From an uncultured Clostridium sp. (GTDB lineage Bacteria > Bacillota > Clostridia > Lachnospirales > Lachnospiraceae), in the NCBI GenBank assembly GCA_900540335.1, contig UQFC01000017.1, positions 1-36,829 of the forward strand: 36,829 bases of DNA, written 5' to 3'. Position numbers and translations under genes: made by a program. Under the pieces are notes generated by a model. That model did not search any database, was not told where the DNA came from, and saw only the letters and a list, made by a program, of their open reading frames with translations. Below, piece by piece: positions 16,620 to 23,752 of this stretch (position 1 is the stretch's first letter; every line of letters starts with the position of its first letter).

Positions 16620-17303
16620 TTATGCTGTCTGTTCGTCTGGATTCCATGCGGAAGGCTTCTTAAACGCATTGACCTGTTTTTCAATGTTTCTAAGGTGGAA
16701 TCCCTGCATATACACAGAAGCAAGACCCTGTTCGGCTTCTTTCAGTTCAGATTCTTTCAATCTGTCAAAAGCCTGTTCAGCAGAAGATTTGCTACCCTCA
16801 AAAGCACGCTCCCTAATCTTTGCAGATACCATATCAGCATAAGCAGGATATTTAAGTAGTTCCAGAACGGCCTTGCTACCGATAACACCAGAATTGATAG
16901 AATCTGTCAAAACCTTAGTAATACGGTTCGCATGATTGCTGTTCATTACCTTAGGCATCTGAGACATAAGCTGAAGTGCTTTGCTCTGTACTGCCTGTGT
17001 ATCGTCCTTTTCATTTGCATAGTCATAAGCATGATTGCGGATTTCCTCAACCCTGTTATTCATACGGTCATACACAAAAGCATTTTCAGCAACCATATCC
17101 TGCAATTTGCTCTGGAGTTTGCCATAGATTTCATTTACCATGTTCTTATCTACACGCTTATACACAGAAATAAAATCTCTGACACTTGCAACCAGAATAC
17201 GCACATCATCAATGGTCTTTGTTTTTCTGAACTGTTCAAGCAGTTTATTGTAGTTCTCAACGATAGTCAGCCCGTTGTTTGCAATAGTATTGACTTTAGC
17301 CAT
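16620..17303 (-). CDS. 227-residue helical protein, unknown
   Basis: Not recognised. It is predicted to be almost wholly helical and charged, with no membrane segment and no cysteine. The ATG at 17303 follows GGGAGG and overlaps the end of the 45-residue gene, which marks it as the start rather than the longer frame from 17348. It sits directly after the DUF5681 and 45-residue genes. In phage morphogenesis clusters helical proteins of this size include scaffolds, but nothing in the sequence proves that here. Confidence 0.72.
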   Translation of the reverse strand: MAKVNTIANNGLTIVENYNKLLEQFRKTKTIDDVRILVASVRDFISVYKRVDKNMVNEIYGKLQSKLQDMVAENAFVYDRMNNRVEEIRNHAYDYANEKDDTQAVQSKALQLMSQMPKVMNSNHANRITKVLTDSINSGVIGSKAVLELLKYPAYADMVSAKIRERAFEGSKSSAEQAFDRLKESELKEAEQGLASVYMQGFHLRNIEKQVNAFKKPSAWNPDEQTA

Positions 17304-17433
17304 TTTCTTCTTCCTCCCATTCGATATTTTCGTTTTCGTCTGACACAATCACAAATCCTTGTTCCTTGTAGAATGTATCATACGCACCTTGCGTTACCTC
17401 TGTGGTAACTGTTCCGTTTGTAATCTTAACCAT
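17296..17433 (-). CDS. 45-residue acidic protein, phage-head-accessory-like
   Basis: A short protein starting MVKITNGTVTTEVTQGAYDTFYKEQGF and ending in an acidic tail. The start ATG overlaps the DUF5681 stop (TAATG), and its own end overlaps the start of the 227-residue gene, so the three genes are tightly coupled. The pattern of a TNGT-EVT turn followed by AYDTFYKEQGF resembles the very short proteins encoded beside capsid genes in many Firmicutes phages. The resemblance is from memory and needs a profile search. Confidence 0.6.
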   Translation of the reverse strand: MVKITNGTVTTEVTQGAYDTFYKEQGFVIVSDENENIEWEEEENG

Positions 17434-17789
17434 TATTCATCTACCTCGTTTTCATCTGGGGCATTGTTCCATTCTTCTTCCCAGTCATCTTCGTTCCAGT
17501 CCTCGTTTTCTTTACCGTATGGAACAATCCTAATCACAGTAGGAGCAGTATCTTCTGTACCGTCTAAAAGAAAAGCAGTATTTGCACCATAAGCCTTGTC
17601 AATGATGTACTTACAAGCATTGAATCGGTCCTTGTTGTATCTGTCATTGGCAATCTGGATTATGCTTTGCAGAGCTTCAACGGTAGAAGATTTAAGCAAC
17701 CTCTGAAATTGCTCCTTTTGTGATTTCTGCTCTGCGGTTTGCTTAGGTCTGCCTTTTGGATTACCGCTTTGTCCTTTAGCATAAGGCAT
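17433..17789 (-). CDS. DUF5681-type protein (terminase-associated-like)
   Basis: A 118-residue protein whose N-terminus, AKGQSGNPKGRPKQTAEQK, is the signature of the DUF5681 family. That motif is followed by a helical region (about 25-75) and a very acidic tail (EDWNEDDWEEEWNNAPDENEVDE). DUF5681 proteins are often encoded in phage packaging regions next to terminase genes and may bind DNA. GGAAGGAG is 9 bases before the ATG. No large terminase is present in this element, so it may use a helper phage's machinery or act differently. Confidence 0.72.
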   Translation of the reverse strand: MPYAKGQSGNPKGRPKQTAEQKSQKEQFQRLLKSSTVEALQSIIQIANDRYNKDRFNACKYIIDKAYGANTAFLLDGTEDTAPTVIRIVPYGKENEDWNEDDWEEEWNNAPDENEVDE

Positions 17790-17805
17790 AGAAAATCACT
17801 CCTTC

Positions 17806-18015
17806 CTACATATCATAGATGTTCACGCTCCTTGTTGTAGGATTCCAGTTCTCTATGAATTTCTGTTTTACTTTATTTTGTGTGAGATGAGATAAAATCT
17901 CTTGTTTTTCCTGTATCTCTGCTTTGAGAGATTCGATCAGCATATTGTAAGCCTGTGTTCCCGTTTGGGGTTTATGCTTCAATGTAATGTCTGCTGATAT
18001 GCGTTCTACCTGCAT
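17806..18015 (-). CDS. 69-residue protein, unknown
   Basis: Unrecognised. A helical middle (AYNMLIESLKAEIQEKQEILSHL) looks like a short coiled coil. AAGGGGG precedes the ATG, and the stop is 16 bases before the DUF5681 start, so it belongs to that gene group. Upstream is a 213-base gap with the palindrome at 18196. Confidence 0.62.
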   Translation of the reverse strand: MQVERISADITLKHKPQTGTQAYNMLIESLKAEIQEKQEILSHLTQNKVKQKFIENWNPTTRSVNIYDM

Positions 18016-18195
18016 TAGTGAACACCCCCTTATTGTTAATGTACTGTTATCTGTTTGTGTATCTGTCTACTTTATAGACACTTTTTGAAATTCTTAATTT
18101 GCTCAAACACATCAAATAATGGCTTTTATACACTCATAAATGCTGTTTTACACATAGATTTTGAGTTTTGCACTTTCTTGATTTTGGGGTCGCAG

Positions 18196-18214
18196 GGTAC
18201 CAATTATTAGTACC
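18196..18214. repeat. 19-bp palindrome beside the replication gene
   Basis: GGTACCAATTATTAGTACC is a near-perfect palindrome (one mismatched pair plus the centre base). It lies 14 bases beyond the stop of the putative replication initiator. Candidate nick site, single-strand origin or regulator site. Confidence 0.45.
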
Positions 18215-18228
18215 TTAGAAGCCCTCTT

Positions 18229-19218
18229 TTATAATGAATTGTGCATTTGCTTTACGGTTCGTATTACATCTTCTGGCATACCAAAATTGTTTTCACGATA
18301 ATATGCAATGACCTGTTTTGACCTGTCGCCCTGTTTCTTAAACGCATACCATTTTTTCAATGCCTTGCGTAGCACCTCAACATCAACAATACATTCCTTG
18401 CATTTGTATAAAGTTTCACTAATTTCTTTACCAGAGTTAGAGGTCGTCAAACATTCAAACACCTCTTGCACACAACCATTCAGCATAGGTTTAATGTTCT
18501 TTTCGCATATATCAGTAAATGTTTCTTGGTATTGGTCAATTAGCTTTCGTAAAGACTTTCTTGTGAGAATATCCTCTAATGACATTCTATCGGCATACAT
18601 ACTATCGAGCATTCGTTCTAAGAATACAAACTCAACACGAATAAGGTTGCTTTCCACTAACGGATTTCCTTTATCATTTTGTTCCTTAGACTTGTTGTAA
18701 ACTTTCAAACGGTAATAATGGTCTTTTCTGTATATAATGCTGTCTTGGTCCTTACGAAAGGTTTTCTTTTTGTCCCTTGCTTCCTGCGCAATAAAAGTTT
18801 TGTCAACTGATTTCTCAAACAGATTGATTACATCTTTCGGTTTGCATTTGCCCACACATTTAATAGTAATGTTGCACTCCATGCTTGACACATTCAACTG
18901 CTTTAATATCTCGTTGGAGTAATTACCTTTCATGTGCTTTTTTAAGTATGCTTTCATGTATTCGATAACCTTATCACTAATCAAATCTATCTGAATGCAA
19001 TCAGATAATTGAAATGGTTGAATGTTGTTTGGTCTTACTGCGTGTGGCAGATTCACATAAGCAGAAACTTTACCGCCTAAGCACTCAATCCATGCAATAT
19101 CTTTGCCAGATTCATTTGTTAGAGTTTCCTTTGGAAATGTTACGGTTTCCAAGCCTTTTATTGTAAGTTGCATTTGGAAGTTGATTCCGTCTGCACCTTG
19201 TAGTTTTTTCTTTCCCAT
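18229..19218 (-). CDS. Putative replication initiator (phage gpII/plasmid Rep-like)
   Basis: A 329-residue protein. The middle segment, YYRLKVYNKSKEQ followed by SNLIRVEFVFLERMLD, is the pattern seen in rolling-circle initiators of the gpII/X and related Rep families (a tyrosine-rich strand, YNKSKE, then an RVE strand). An earlier strand (SSMECNITIKCVGKCKPKDVINLF) fits the same fold. It would nick an origin on the element's circular form. The ATG at 19218 follows GAGG by 7 bases; a GTG at 19224 is possible. The neighbouring PC4-type ssDNA-binding gene supports a single-stranded intermediate. Assignment is moderate; no HUH motif could be pinned down. Confidence 0.55.
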   Translation of the reverse strand: MGKKKLQGADGINFQMQLTIKGLETVTFPKETLTNESGKDIAWIECLGGKVSAYVNLPHAVRPNNIQPFQLSDCIQIDLISDKVIEYMKAYLKKHMKGNYSNEILKQLNVSSMECNITIKCVGKCKPKDVINLFEKSVDKTFIAQEARDKKKTFRKDQDSIIYRKDHYYRLKVYNKSKEQNDKGNPLVESNLIRVEFVFLERMLDSMYADRMSLEDILTRKSLRKLIDQYQETFTDICEKNIKPMLNGCVQEVFECLTTSNSGKEISETLYKCKECIVDVEVLRKALKKWYAFKKQGDRSKQVIAYYRENNFGMPEDVIRTVKQMHNSL

Positions 19219-19220
19219 TT

Positions 19221-19346
19221 TCACACCTCGCCCATTGCTTTCTTTATGTCTTTGATTATTGAAGCTGTTTCCTTGATAATTGCTTCGATTAAAGCAATGT
19301 AGCTTTCAGCATAGTAATTTCTTTCGTCAGTCTTTGCTCCGTTCAT
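19221..19346 (-). CDS. 41-residue protein upstream of rep
   Basis: A short open frame with GAGG 8 bases before the ATG. It encodes an amphipathic helical peptide (NYYAESYIALIEAIIKETASIIKDIKKAM). Its stop lies 2 bases from the ATG of the replication gene, so translation of the two is probably coupled. Function unknown; a small copy-control or partner protein is one option. Confidence 0.6.
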   Translation of the reverse strand: MNGAKTDERNYYAESYIALIEAIIKETASIIKDIKKAMGEV

Positions 19347-19369
19347 ATTCAATACCTCACATTCTTTGC

Positions 19370-19666
19370 TCACATATATTCATCAATGCAATTCACATCA
19401 ATGCTGTTCAAGATTTCCCTTAACTTGATAAACTCTTCTTTAGAGAAAGTGATACCACGCAAAGGATATTGCAATCCGTCTCTGTCAGATACTCGCCATG
19501 CTCTAATATCAAACACAGGCTTCTTGTCGTTCCACTTTACAATCGACACTTCCTTTGAGAATCCACGAAAGCCCACCATGATAGTGTCAATATGTTCCTT
19601 TACTTCATACTCGGTAACCTTACCAGCATTACACGCAAATTCATGCTTATTTGTTTTGTTATCCAT
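19370..19666 (-). CDS. YdbC/PC4-type ssDNA-binding protein
   Basis: A 98-residue protein that fits the PC4-like YdbC family: YEVKEHIDTIMVGFRGFSKEVSIVKWNDKKPVFDIRAWR followed by GITFSKEEFIKLREIL reproduces the KEL-WN-KYDIR-W-GITL-EE order of the Lactococcus YdbC protein. Members bind single-stranded DNA as dimers. The ATG at 19666 (AAGGAACAAGGAAA upstream) is preferred to a longer frame from 19702 that runs into the terminator hairpin. It is the first gene of the leftward transcript and lies behind the attenuator, with rep two genes downstream. Confidence 0.75.
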   Translation of the reverse strand: MDNKTNKHEFACNAGKVTEYEVKEHIDTIMVGFRGFSKEVSIVKWNDKKPVFDIRAWRVSDRDGLQYPLRGITFSKEEFIKLREILNSIDVNCIDEYM

Positions 19667-19699
19667 TTTCCTTGTTCCTTTCCTTTTGATTTTAGGCAA

Positions 19700-19749
19700 C
19701 AAAAAAGAGAAGCCAGTTAAACCTCGTCTAAAGGTAACTTTGCTTCTCT
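19700..19749 (-). terminator. Attenuator terminator ahead of the PC4-rep operon
   Basis: On the minus strand AGAGAAGC (19749-19742) pairs with GCTTCTCT (19713-19706), extended by AAAGTTACCT with AGGTTTAACT, and is followed directly by TTTTTT. This is a complete intrinsic terminator 34 bases before the first gene. CCAGTTAA (19776-19769) can instead pair with TTAACTGG (19720-19713) inside the right arm and would prevent the terminator from forming. Confidence 0.72.
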
Positions 19750-19755
19750 AAGCAT
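19717..19755 (-). CDS. Possible 12-residue leader peptide MLREAKLPLDEV
   Basis: A minus-strand ATG at 19755 opens a 12-codon frame that runs across the left arm and loop of the attenuator and stops at TAA (19719-19717) just inside the right arm. A ribosome reading it would cover the terminator. There is no strong ribosome binding site, so this is a proposal from geometry. Confidence 0.4.
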   Translation of the reverse strand: MLREAKLPLDEV

Positions 19756-20224
19756 TCAAAATATTAAATTAACTGGTCTTTTCCGACCTGTATATATTAT
19801 ACCACATTGTTTTCTGAAAGTACATAGGCAAAATAAACTTTTTTCCTTATTTTTCCGACTATTTTCTTGAGGTCCTTTTTATATATAATCCTCAGATTAA
19901 CCAGATTGACCCCAGATTGATTTTAATGGATTAACCTATATTTTATATATCCTATTCCTAAAAGTCAATTCTGGATTATCTGGGAACTTCTGATGATATC
20001 TCTTAAATAAACAGTAATAGAATAGTATAAAGTTGTTTTGATTATCTGTAAAATACAAAGAAATTTAAGGGCAAATAAACCGAAACTCATTTGTTCAGTT
20101 TTGCATTGTGCAGTATGAGAGATAATTGTCATAAAAGCCTTTAACTGCAATACTTTGTTAACCTTTTCTACCTTGCAAAAAGTGAAACTCAATGCTGTGT
20201 TTTTGCTATGTTGCTTGTGATGTC
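19756..20224. other. Right end of the element: promoter, repeats, no gene
   Basis: About 470 bases without a supported gene. A minus-strand TATAAT (19801-19796) gives a start near 19788 for the attenuator leader. Three CAGATT copies (19893, 19902, 19913) are spaced by 9 and 11 bases, about one helix turn. TCTGGATTATC (19970-19980) and ACTTCTGAT (19986-19994) recur from the 16.58-kb region. The 20013-20032 repeat matches the left end. The rest is AT-rich and featureless up to where kinase homology begins. Confidence 0.5.
20013..20032. repeat. Subterminal direct repeat, right copy
   Basis: AGTAATAGAATAGTATAAAG matches the left-end copy at 12410-12429 in 17 of 20 bases, same orientation. It lies about 190 bases inside the right border. 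Confidence 0.5.
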
Positions 20225-21250
20225 AGTATTACGCTTGCTGAACAAACAAGCACAATCTTTAAAAAAATTGATTCAACCATGCGCGGAAATATTGCCATGG
20301 AAATCCGGGCAGTCGATGAGGCCTTTCGCCCGGAGCTTATTATCTTCGCTCCGGCTCTTCCGGCACTGGGAAGAACTACTGTGGACGGGGTTCAGCGTCT
20401 GCACGGCGTGGAAATCTGCAAAACAGAGCTTTCCAGAGATCCCAAAAATCCTGTGGTGGAAGACAATCTGGTCAGTCTTCTGAGTCGGATTTATGAAGAA
20501 AAGATTCAGCTGAAACGTCTTCCTGAGATCCGGAGCAGTTCATTTTCTCTGACTGAAAGCCGTATTTTTGTATGTGATGCAGAAACAGACGAGGATCTTT
20601 CCCGCATTGTCCAGGCCGCAGACAGCAGCCAAAAGACGACTCTTTACATCGGGACTGCAGGCATTGCCGACCGCCTCATGGAGCTGGAACGGCCGTCTTT
20701 CCCTGCACTGGGAGTAGCTGCCAGCATCAGCACCGTAACAAACCGCCAGATGCACTTCTGCGAACAGCAGGGCATCACCCTGATCCGTCTTCCTGTAGAC
20801 AAAATCCTGCAGGGCAGCGACACGGCAGAGCGTTATGTACAGGAAGCTGTCGATGCCTTAAACCGCGGCGAAGACACTATCTTTCTTACAGATACAGCCT
20901 ACAATCGGGAGCTTCTGGAAGCTTCCTACCAGGCGGGCGATACCCTTGGCCTCACTCCCCTGGAAATCGGCGATCGGGTCCGCTCAATTATCGGTCACGG
21001 CGCTACGGAAATTCTCAGACAGGCAAAGGTCTCCGGAGTTTTCCTTACCGGAGGGGACACTGCTCTTGGCCTGCTGATGAACATTGGCGCAGACGGTTCG
21101 GAGATCCTGTCCGAAATTATGGTGGGAATCCCCCTGATTCAGGTTAAAGGCGGCGAATTTGACGGGCTGAAGCTGGTAACAAAAGCCGGAGCCTTCGGCG
21201 CAGATGATGCCATTGCCTTTGCTATGCGTAAATTAAAGGAACATTTATAA
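20225..21250 (+). pseudogene. DUF1537 four-carbon sugar-acid kinase, 5'-truncated
   Basis: Two-thirds or more of a DUF1537 kinase, the family that phosphorylates threonate, erythronate and related acids at the terminal hydroxyl. Homology begins around IFKKIDSTMRGNI, a conserved motif that normally lies about 80-100 residues into the protein. The N-terminal part with the DDLTGA-type motif is gone, replaced by element DNA. The C-terminal nucleotide-binding half is intact (FLTGGDTALGLL, VKGGEFDGLKLVTKAGAFG). A frame from ATG 20192 exists but its first residues are element sequence and no good ribosome site is seen. It heads a sugar-acid operon and is probably inactive. Confidence 0.78.
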
Positions 21251-21282
21251 ATATCACACATCCATTACAAGGAGGTATTCAC

Positions 21283-22560
21283 ATGAAGGAATTTTTACTG
21301 CCCTACGGAAAAGAAAAACTGACCGCTGCTATTGAGGAAGAGCATCTGGCCGGTGTCCTGCTCTCTGAGCTGCACAGCTACAAAGCTCCAAAAAGCGGTT
21401 CTGACCTGGTTCAGGATGCTCTGGAGCACCCCATCGGTACTCCCAGACTCTGTGATATGGCTGTGGGAAAGAAAAATATCGTAGTCATCTCCTCTGACCA
21501 TACCAGACCGGTTCCCAGCCACATTATGATGCCGCTCATTCTGGCAGAAATCCGCAAAGGCAACCCGGACGCAGACATTACCATCCTGATTTCCACCGGA
21601 CTTCACAGAACCACTACCCAGGAGGAGCTGACTGACAAATTCGGCCCGGAAATTATGGCAAATGAAAAAATCATTGTCCATGACTGTGATGACAACGATA
21701 ACCTGGTATACCTGGGCAAGCTTCCTTCCGGCGGCAACCTGATCATTAACCGTCTGGCTGCAGAAGCAGATCTTCTTGTAGCAGAGGGCTTTATTGAGCC
21801 GCACTTCTTTGCCGGCTTCTCCGGAGGAAGAAAGAGCGTGCTTCCCGGCGTTGCCAGCCGTGAGACCGTTATGTACAACCACAACTCCGGCTTCATCGCA
21901 GATCCTCATGCTCGCACCGGTGTGATTGAAGGCAATCCGATTCACAATGACATGCTTTATGCTGCACGTGCTGCCAGACTGGACTTTATCGTTAATGTTG
22001 TTATCGATGCTGCCCATGATCCTATTTTTGCGGTGGCCGGCGACTGCGATCTGGCTCACAGAGTCGGACGTGAATTCCTGGCTTCCAAATGTCAGGTAGA
22101 CGCTGTTCCTGCCGATATCGTTATTTCCACCAATGGCGGATATCCTCTGGATCAGAATATTTATCAGTCTGTAAAGGGTATGACTGCCGGAGAAGCTACT
22201 GTAAAAGAAGGCGGCGTCATCATTATGCTTTCCAAGGCCGCTGACGGACACGGCGGCAAATACTTCCATGAAACCTTCCGGGATGAAAAGGATCTGAACC
22301 GGATGATGCAGACCTTCCTGGACAGAAAACCAGAAGAAACCATCATCGACCAGTGGCAGTCCCAGATTTTTGCCCGTCTGCTGCTGAAAGCAACTGTAAT
22401 CTTCATCTCCTCCTGTGATGACCAGCTGGTAGAGGATCTTCATATGGTTCCGGCACACAGCATGGAAGAGGCTATGGAAAAGGCAAAAGCCATTGTTGGA
22501 AAAGACGACTACAAGGTAACAGTAATCCCGGACGGTGTTTCCGTCATTGTAAAAGAATAA
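21283..22560 (+). CDS. larA: LarA-family nickel-dependent hydroxyacid racemase/epimerase
   Basis: A 425-residue LarA homologue. The cofactor and catalytic residues of lactate racemase are at the same numbers as in Lactobacillus plantarum LarA: Asp72 and Arg75 in SDHTRPVP, His108 in GLHRTT, His174 in EPHFF, Lys184 in GGRKSVLPG (covalent pincer attachment) and His200. The enzyme would need the nickel-pincer cofactor made by LarB, LarC and LarE, which are not in this window. AAGGAGG is 7 bases before the ATG. Between a DUF1537 kinase and a glycerate kinase it more likely epimerises a sugar acid than lactate. The substrate is inferred. Confidence 0.88.
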   Translation: MKEFLLPYGKEKLTAAIEEEHLAGVLLSELHSYKAPKSGSDLVQDALEHPIGTPRLCDMAVGKKNIVVISSDHTRPVPSHIMMPLILAEIRKGNPDADITILISTGLHRTTTQEELTDKFGPEIMANEKIIVHDCDDNDNLVYLGKLPSGGNLIINRLAAEADLLVAEGFIEPHFFAGFSGGRKSVLPGVASRETVMYNHNSGFIADPHARTGVIEGNPIHNDMLYAARAARLDFIVNVVIDAAHDPIFAVAGDCDLAHRVGREFLASKCQVDAVPADIVISTNGGYPLDQNIYQSVKGMTAGEATVKEGGVIIMLSKAADGHGGKYFHETFRDEKDLNRMMQTFLDRKPEETIIDQWQSQIFARLLLKATVIFISSCDDQLVEDLHMVPAHSMEEAMEKAKAIVGKDDYKVTVIPDGVSVIVKE

Positions 22561-22579
22561 CGCAGGGAGGTTCTGTCTA

Positions 22580-23710
22580 ATGAAATTTATTCTGATACCG
22601 GACTCTTTTAAAGGTACTTTAAGCTCCGCCCAGATTTGCGGAATTATAAAAGAAAAAGTGGATCTTCATTTTCCCGGTTCTGAATCTGTCAGCGTACCGG
22701 TTGCCGACGGCGGAGAAGGCTCTGTAGATGCCTTTATCACTGCTGTTGGAGGCACAAAGGTTACGGTTCCTGTAAAGGGCCCTTATTTTGAAGATATCGA
22801 ATCTTATTACGGGCTGATCGACAACGGAAGCACTGCTGTTATTGAAATGGCGGCTGCGGCAGGCCTTCCTATGGTAGAGAACCGGAAAAACCCGAAAAAA
22901 ACCACAACCTACGGAGTAGGCCAGCTGATCCTGGCTGCCGCAGAAAGCGGCGTTAAAAAAATCATTGTAGGACTGGGCGGTTCCTGCACCAATGACGGCG
23001 GCTGCGGAGCTGCCGCAGCTGTCGGCGTAAAATTCTACGACAAAAACGGGGAATCCTTTATTCCCACCGGCGGCACTGTTATCGATATTCAGCGCATTGA
23101 TCTGAGCCAGAAAGCAGCAATTCTGAATCAGGTAGAGATCGTAACCATGTGCGACATTGATAATCCCATGTACGGCCCCACCGGCGCTGCCCATGTTTTT
23201 GCACCGCAGAAGGGTGCAGATGAAGCTATGGTTCTGGAACTGGATGAAGGAATTAAAAATTTAAGCCGCGTTATTCTGGAGGCCTCTGGTCAGGACATCA
23301 GCCAGATTCCCGGAACCGGCGCTGCCGGAGCTATGGGCGCCGGTATGATCGCTTTCTTCGGCTCCCGGCTGCAGATGGGTATTCAGACTGTTCTGGATAC
23401 AGTAAAATTTGACGAGATGATTGCTGATGCAGACTATATTTTTACCGGCGAAGGAAAACTGGATTCTCAGAGCCTTCGCGGAAAGGTTGTTATCGGTATT
23501 GCAGAAAGAGCGAAAAAGCAGGACAAGAAAGTCATTGCCGTGGTAGGCGGCGCAGATGACAGCGAAATTGCCCGTGCTTATGAGATGGGCGTTACTGCTG
23601 TATTTCCTATTAACCGTCTTCCTCAGGACTTCTCTGTCAGCAGATATCACAGCGAGGAAAACCTCGCTTACACTGTAGACAATATTCTTAGGCTGATTGC
23701 TGCTAAATAG
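22580..23710 (+). CDS. glxK: Glycerate kinase (GarK/GlxK family)
   Basis: A 376-residue glycerate kinase. Recognisable motifs are PDSFKGTLSS at the N-terminus, VPVADGGEGSVDAF, GLGGSCTNDGGCGAA (about 133-147), GAAGAMGAGM and the C-terminal FTGEGKLDSQS. It phosphorylates D-glycerate using ATP, feeding glycolysis. The start has GGGAGG 9 bases upstream and lies 19 bases after larA. Position suggests it handles glycerate or a related acid from sugar-acid breakdown. Confidence 0.92.
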   Translation: MKFILIPDSFKGTLSSAQICGIIKEKVDLHFPGSESVSVPVADGGEGSVDAFITAVGGTKVTVPVKGPYFEDIESYYGLIDNGSTAVIEMAAAAGLPMVENRKNPKKTTTYGVGQLILAAAESGVKKIIVGLGGSCTNDGGCGAAAAVGVKFYDKNGESFIPTGGTVIDIQRIDLSQKAAILNQVEIVTMCDIDNPMYGPTGAAHVFAPQKGADEAMVLELDEGIKNLSRVILEASGQDISQIPGTGAAGAMGAGMIAFFGSRLQMGIQTVLDTVKFDEMIADADYIFTGEGKLDSQSLRGKVVIGIAERAKKQDKKVIAVVGGADDSEIARAYEMGVTAVFPINRLPQDFSVSRYHSEENLAYTVDNILRLIAAK

Positions 23711-23752
23711 AAATACCGATTACCAATTGAATTTGTAAAGGGGGATACTTTA

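Larger units (their letters stand above)
12283..20224. mobile_element. Integrated element, RCR-type replication plus two recombinases
   Basis: An AT-rich block of about 8 kb lies between the truncated PrpR regulator and the truncated DUF1537 kinase. It carries a tyrosine integrase, serine recombinase, excisionase-like protein, HNH nuclease, putative replication initiator, PC4-type ssDNA-binding protein and several small genes, nearly all on the minus strand. The borders given are where chromosomal protein homology stops. No clean duplicated attachment core was found at those borders. A 17/20 direct repeat sits inside both ends (12410-12429 and 20013-20032). No relaxase of a known MOB type, T4SS, capsid or portal gene is seen. 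Mobility today is uncertain because the left end may be deleted. Confidence 0.8.

Noticed and set aside
12283..20224. CRISPR array or tRNA attachment site in or beside the element
   Set aside because: The repeats seen are few, short and unevenly spaced, and no tRNA gene or fragment is recognisable at either border.
20225..20233. AGTATTACG also at 12410-12418, as the attachment core
   Set aside because: A 9-bp match is too short to be convincing here, and the left copy is 130 bases from where chromosomal coding stops. Noted only as part of the longer subterminal repeat.
21295..22458. 387-codon open frame on the minus strand
   Set aside because: It lies wholly inside the LarA-family gene, which keeps all catalytic residues. 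The antisense product has no recognisable domain and no ribosome site.
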